This document shows, piece by piece, positions 6,253-6,290 of a DNA stretch of 6,290 bases; position 1 is the first letter of the stretch; each line of letters begins with the position of its first letter. The translations under genes were made by a program, and so were the position numbers. Under the pieces are notes generated by a model. It saw only the letters and a list, made by a program, of their open reading frames with translations. It did no database searches and was not told where the DNA came from. This stretch comes from Bacteroidales bacterium H10 (GTDB lineage: Bacteria; Bacteroidota; Bacteroidia; Bacteroidales; Muribaculaceae). The stretch covers positions 12,644 through 18,933 of the forward strand of contig DAAV01000138.1 in NCBI GenBank assembly GCA_001701295.1, read 5' to 3'.

Positions 6253-6290
6253 AATCAATGGATAAAATACACCTTATAAAACTATGTCAA

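Overview
The window looks like a chromosomal fragment of an anaerobic Bacteroidota, most likely order Bacteroidales (a Muribaculaceae, Prevotella or Bacteroides type). The evidence is genus-neutral: Bacteroides-type promoters (TTTG or TTG, about 20 bp, then TAnnTTTG) precede the genes, start codons lack a clear Shine-Dalgarno site, one protein ends in a Bacteroidales-style C-terminal sorting sequence, and one is a TPR / membrane / LuxR-like HTH regulator of a kind typical of this phylum. No identity search was possible, so the family-level assignment is tentative.

Layout. (1) Positions 1969 down to 1, minus strand: a large exported multidomain surface protein, at least 656 residues, whose 3' end lies beyond the left edge. 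(2) 1970-2442: an AT-rich divergent intergenic region with a promoter for each flanking gene, a perfect 9-bp inverted repeat between them, a second weaker inverted repeat, and a stem-loop in the long leader of the minus-strand gene. (3) 2443-4086, plus strand: a membrane-spanning TPR regulator with a C-terminal HTH. (4) 4087-4698: a 612-bp non-coding region with five GGTAAG words, AT palindromes, and a nested tandem repeat (11-bp TGCTGAAA units inside a 53-bp higher-order unit), then a well-formed promoter. (5) 4699-6048, plus strand: a 449-residue exported acidic protein with YD-like beta-hairpin repeats and a sorting tail. (6) 6049-6290: a strong intrinsic terminator, an AT-rich hairpin and a well-formed promoter for a gene off the right edge.

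How it may work together (inference). Two genes encode exported proteins and the one between them encodes a probable extracytoplasmic sensor that would signal straight to DNA. The divergent arrangement with a dyad between the promoters, and the helically spaced repeat array upstream of the third gene, make it plausible that the regulator controls one or both exported proteins. No binding site can be assigned from sequence alone.

The most unusual element is the repeat array at 4400-4558. It has stops in all three plus frames within each regular run of units, has none in any minus frame, and is not a CRISPR. Its function is not known to me.
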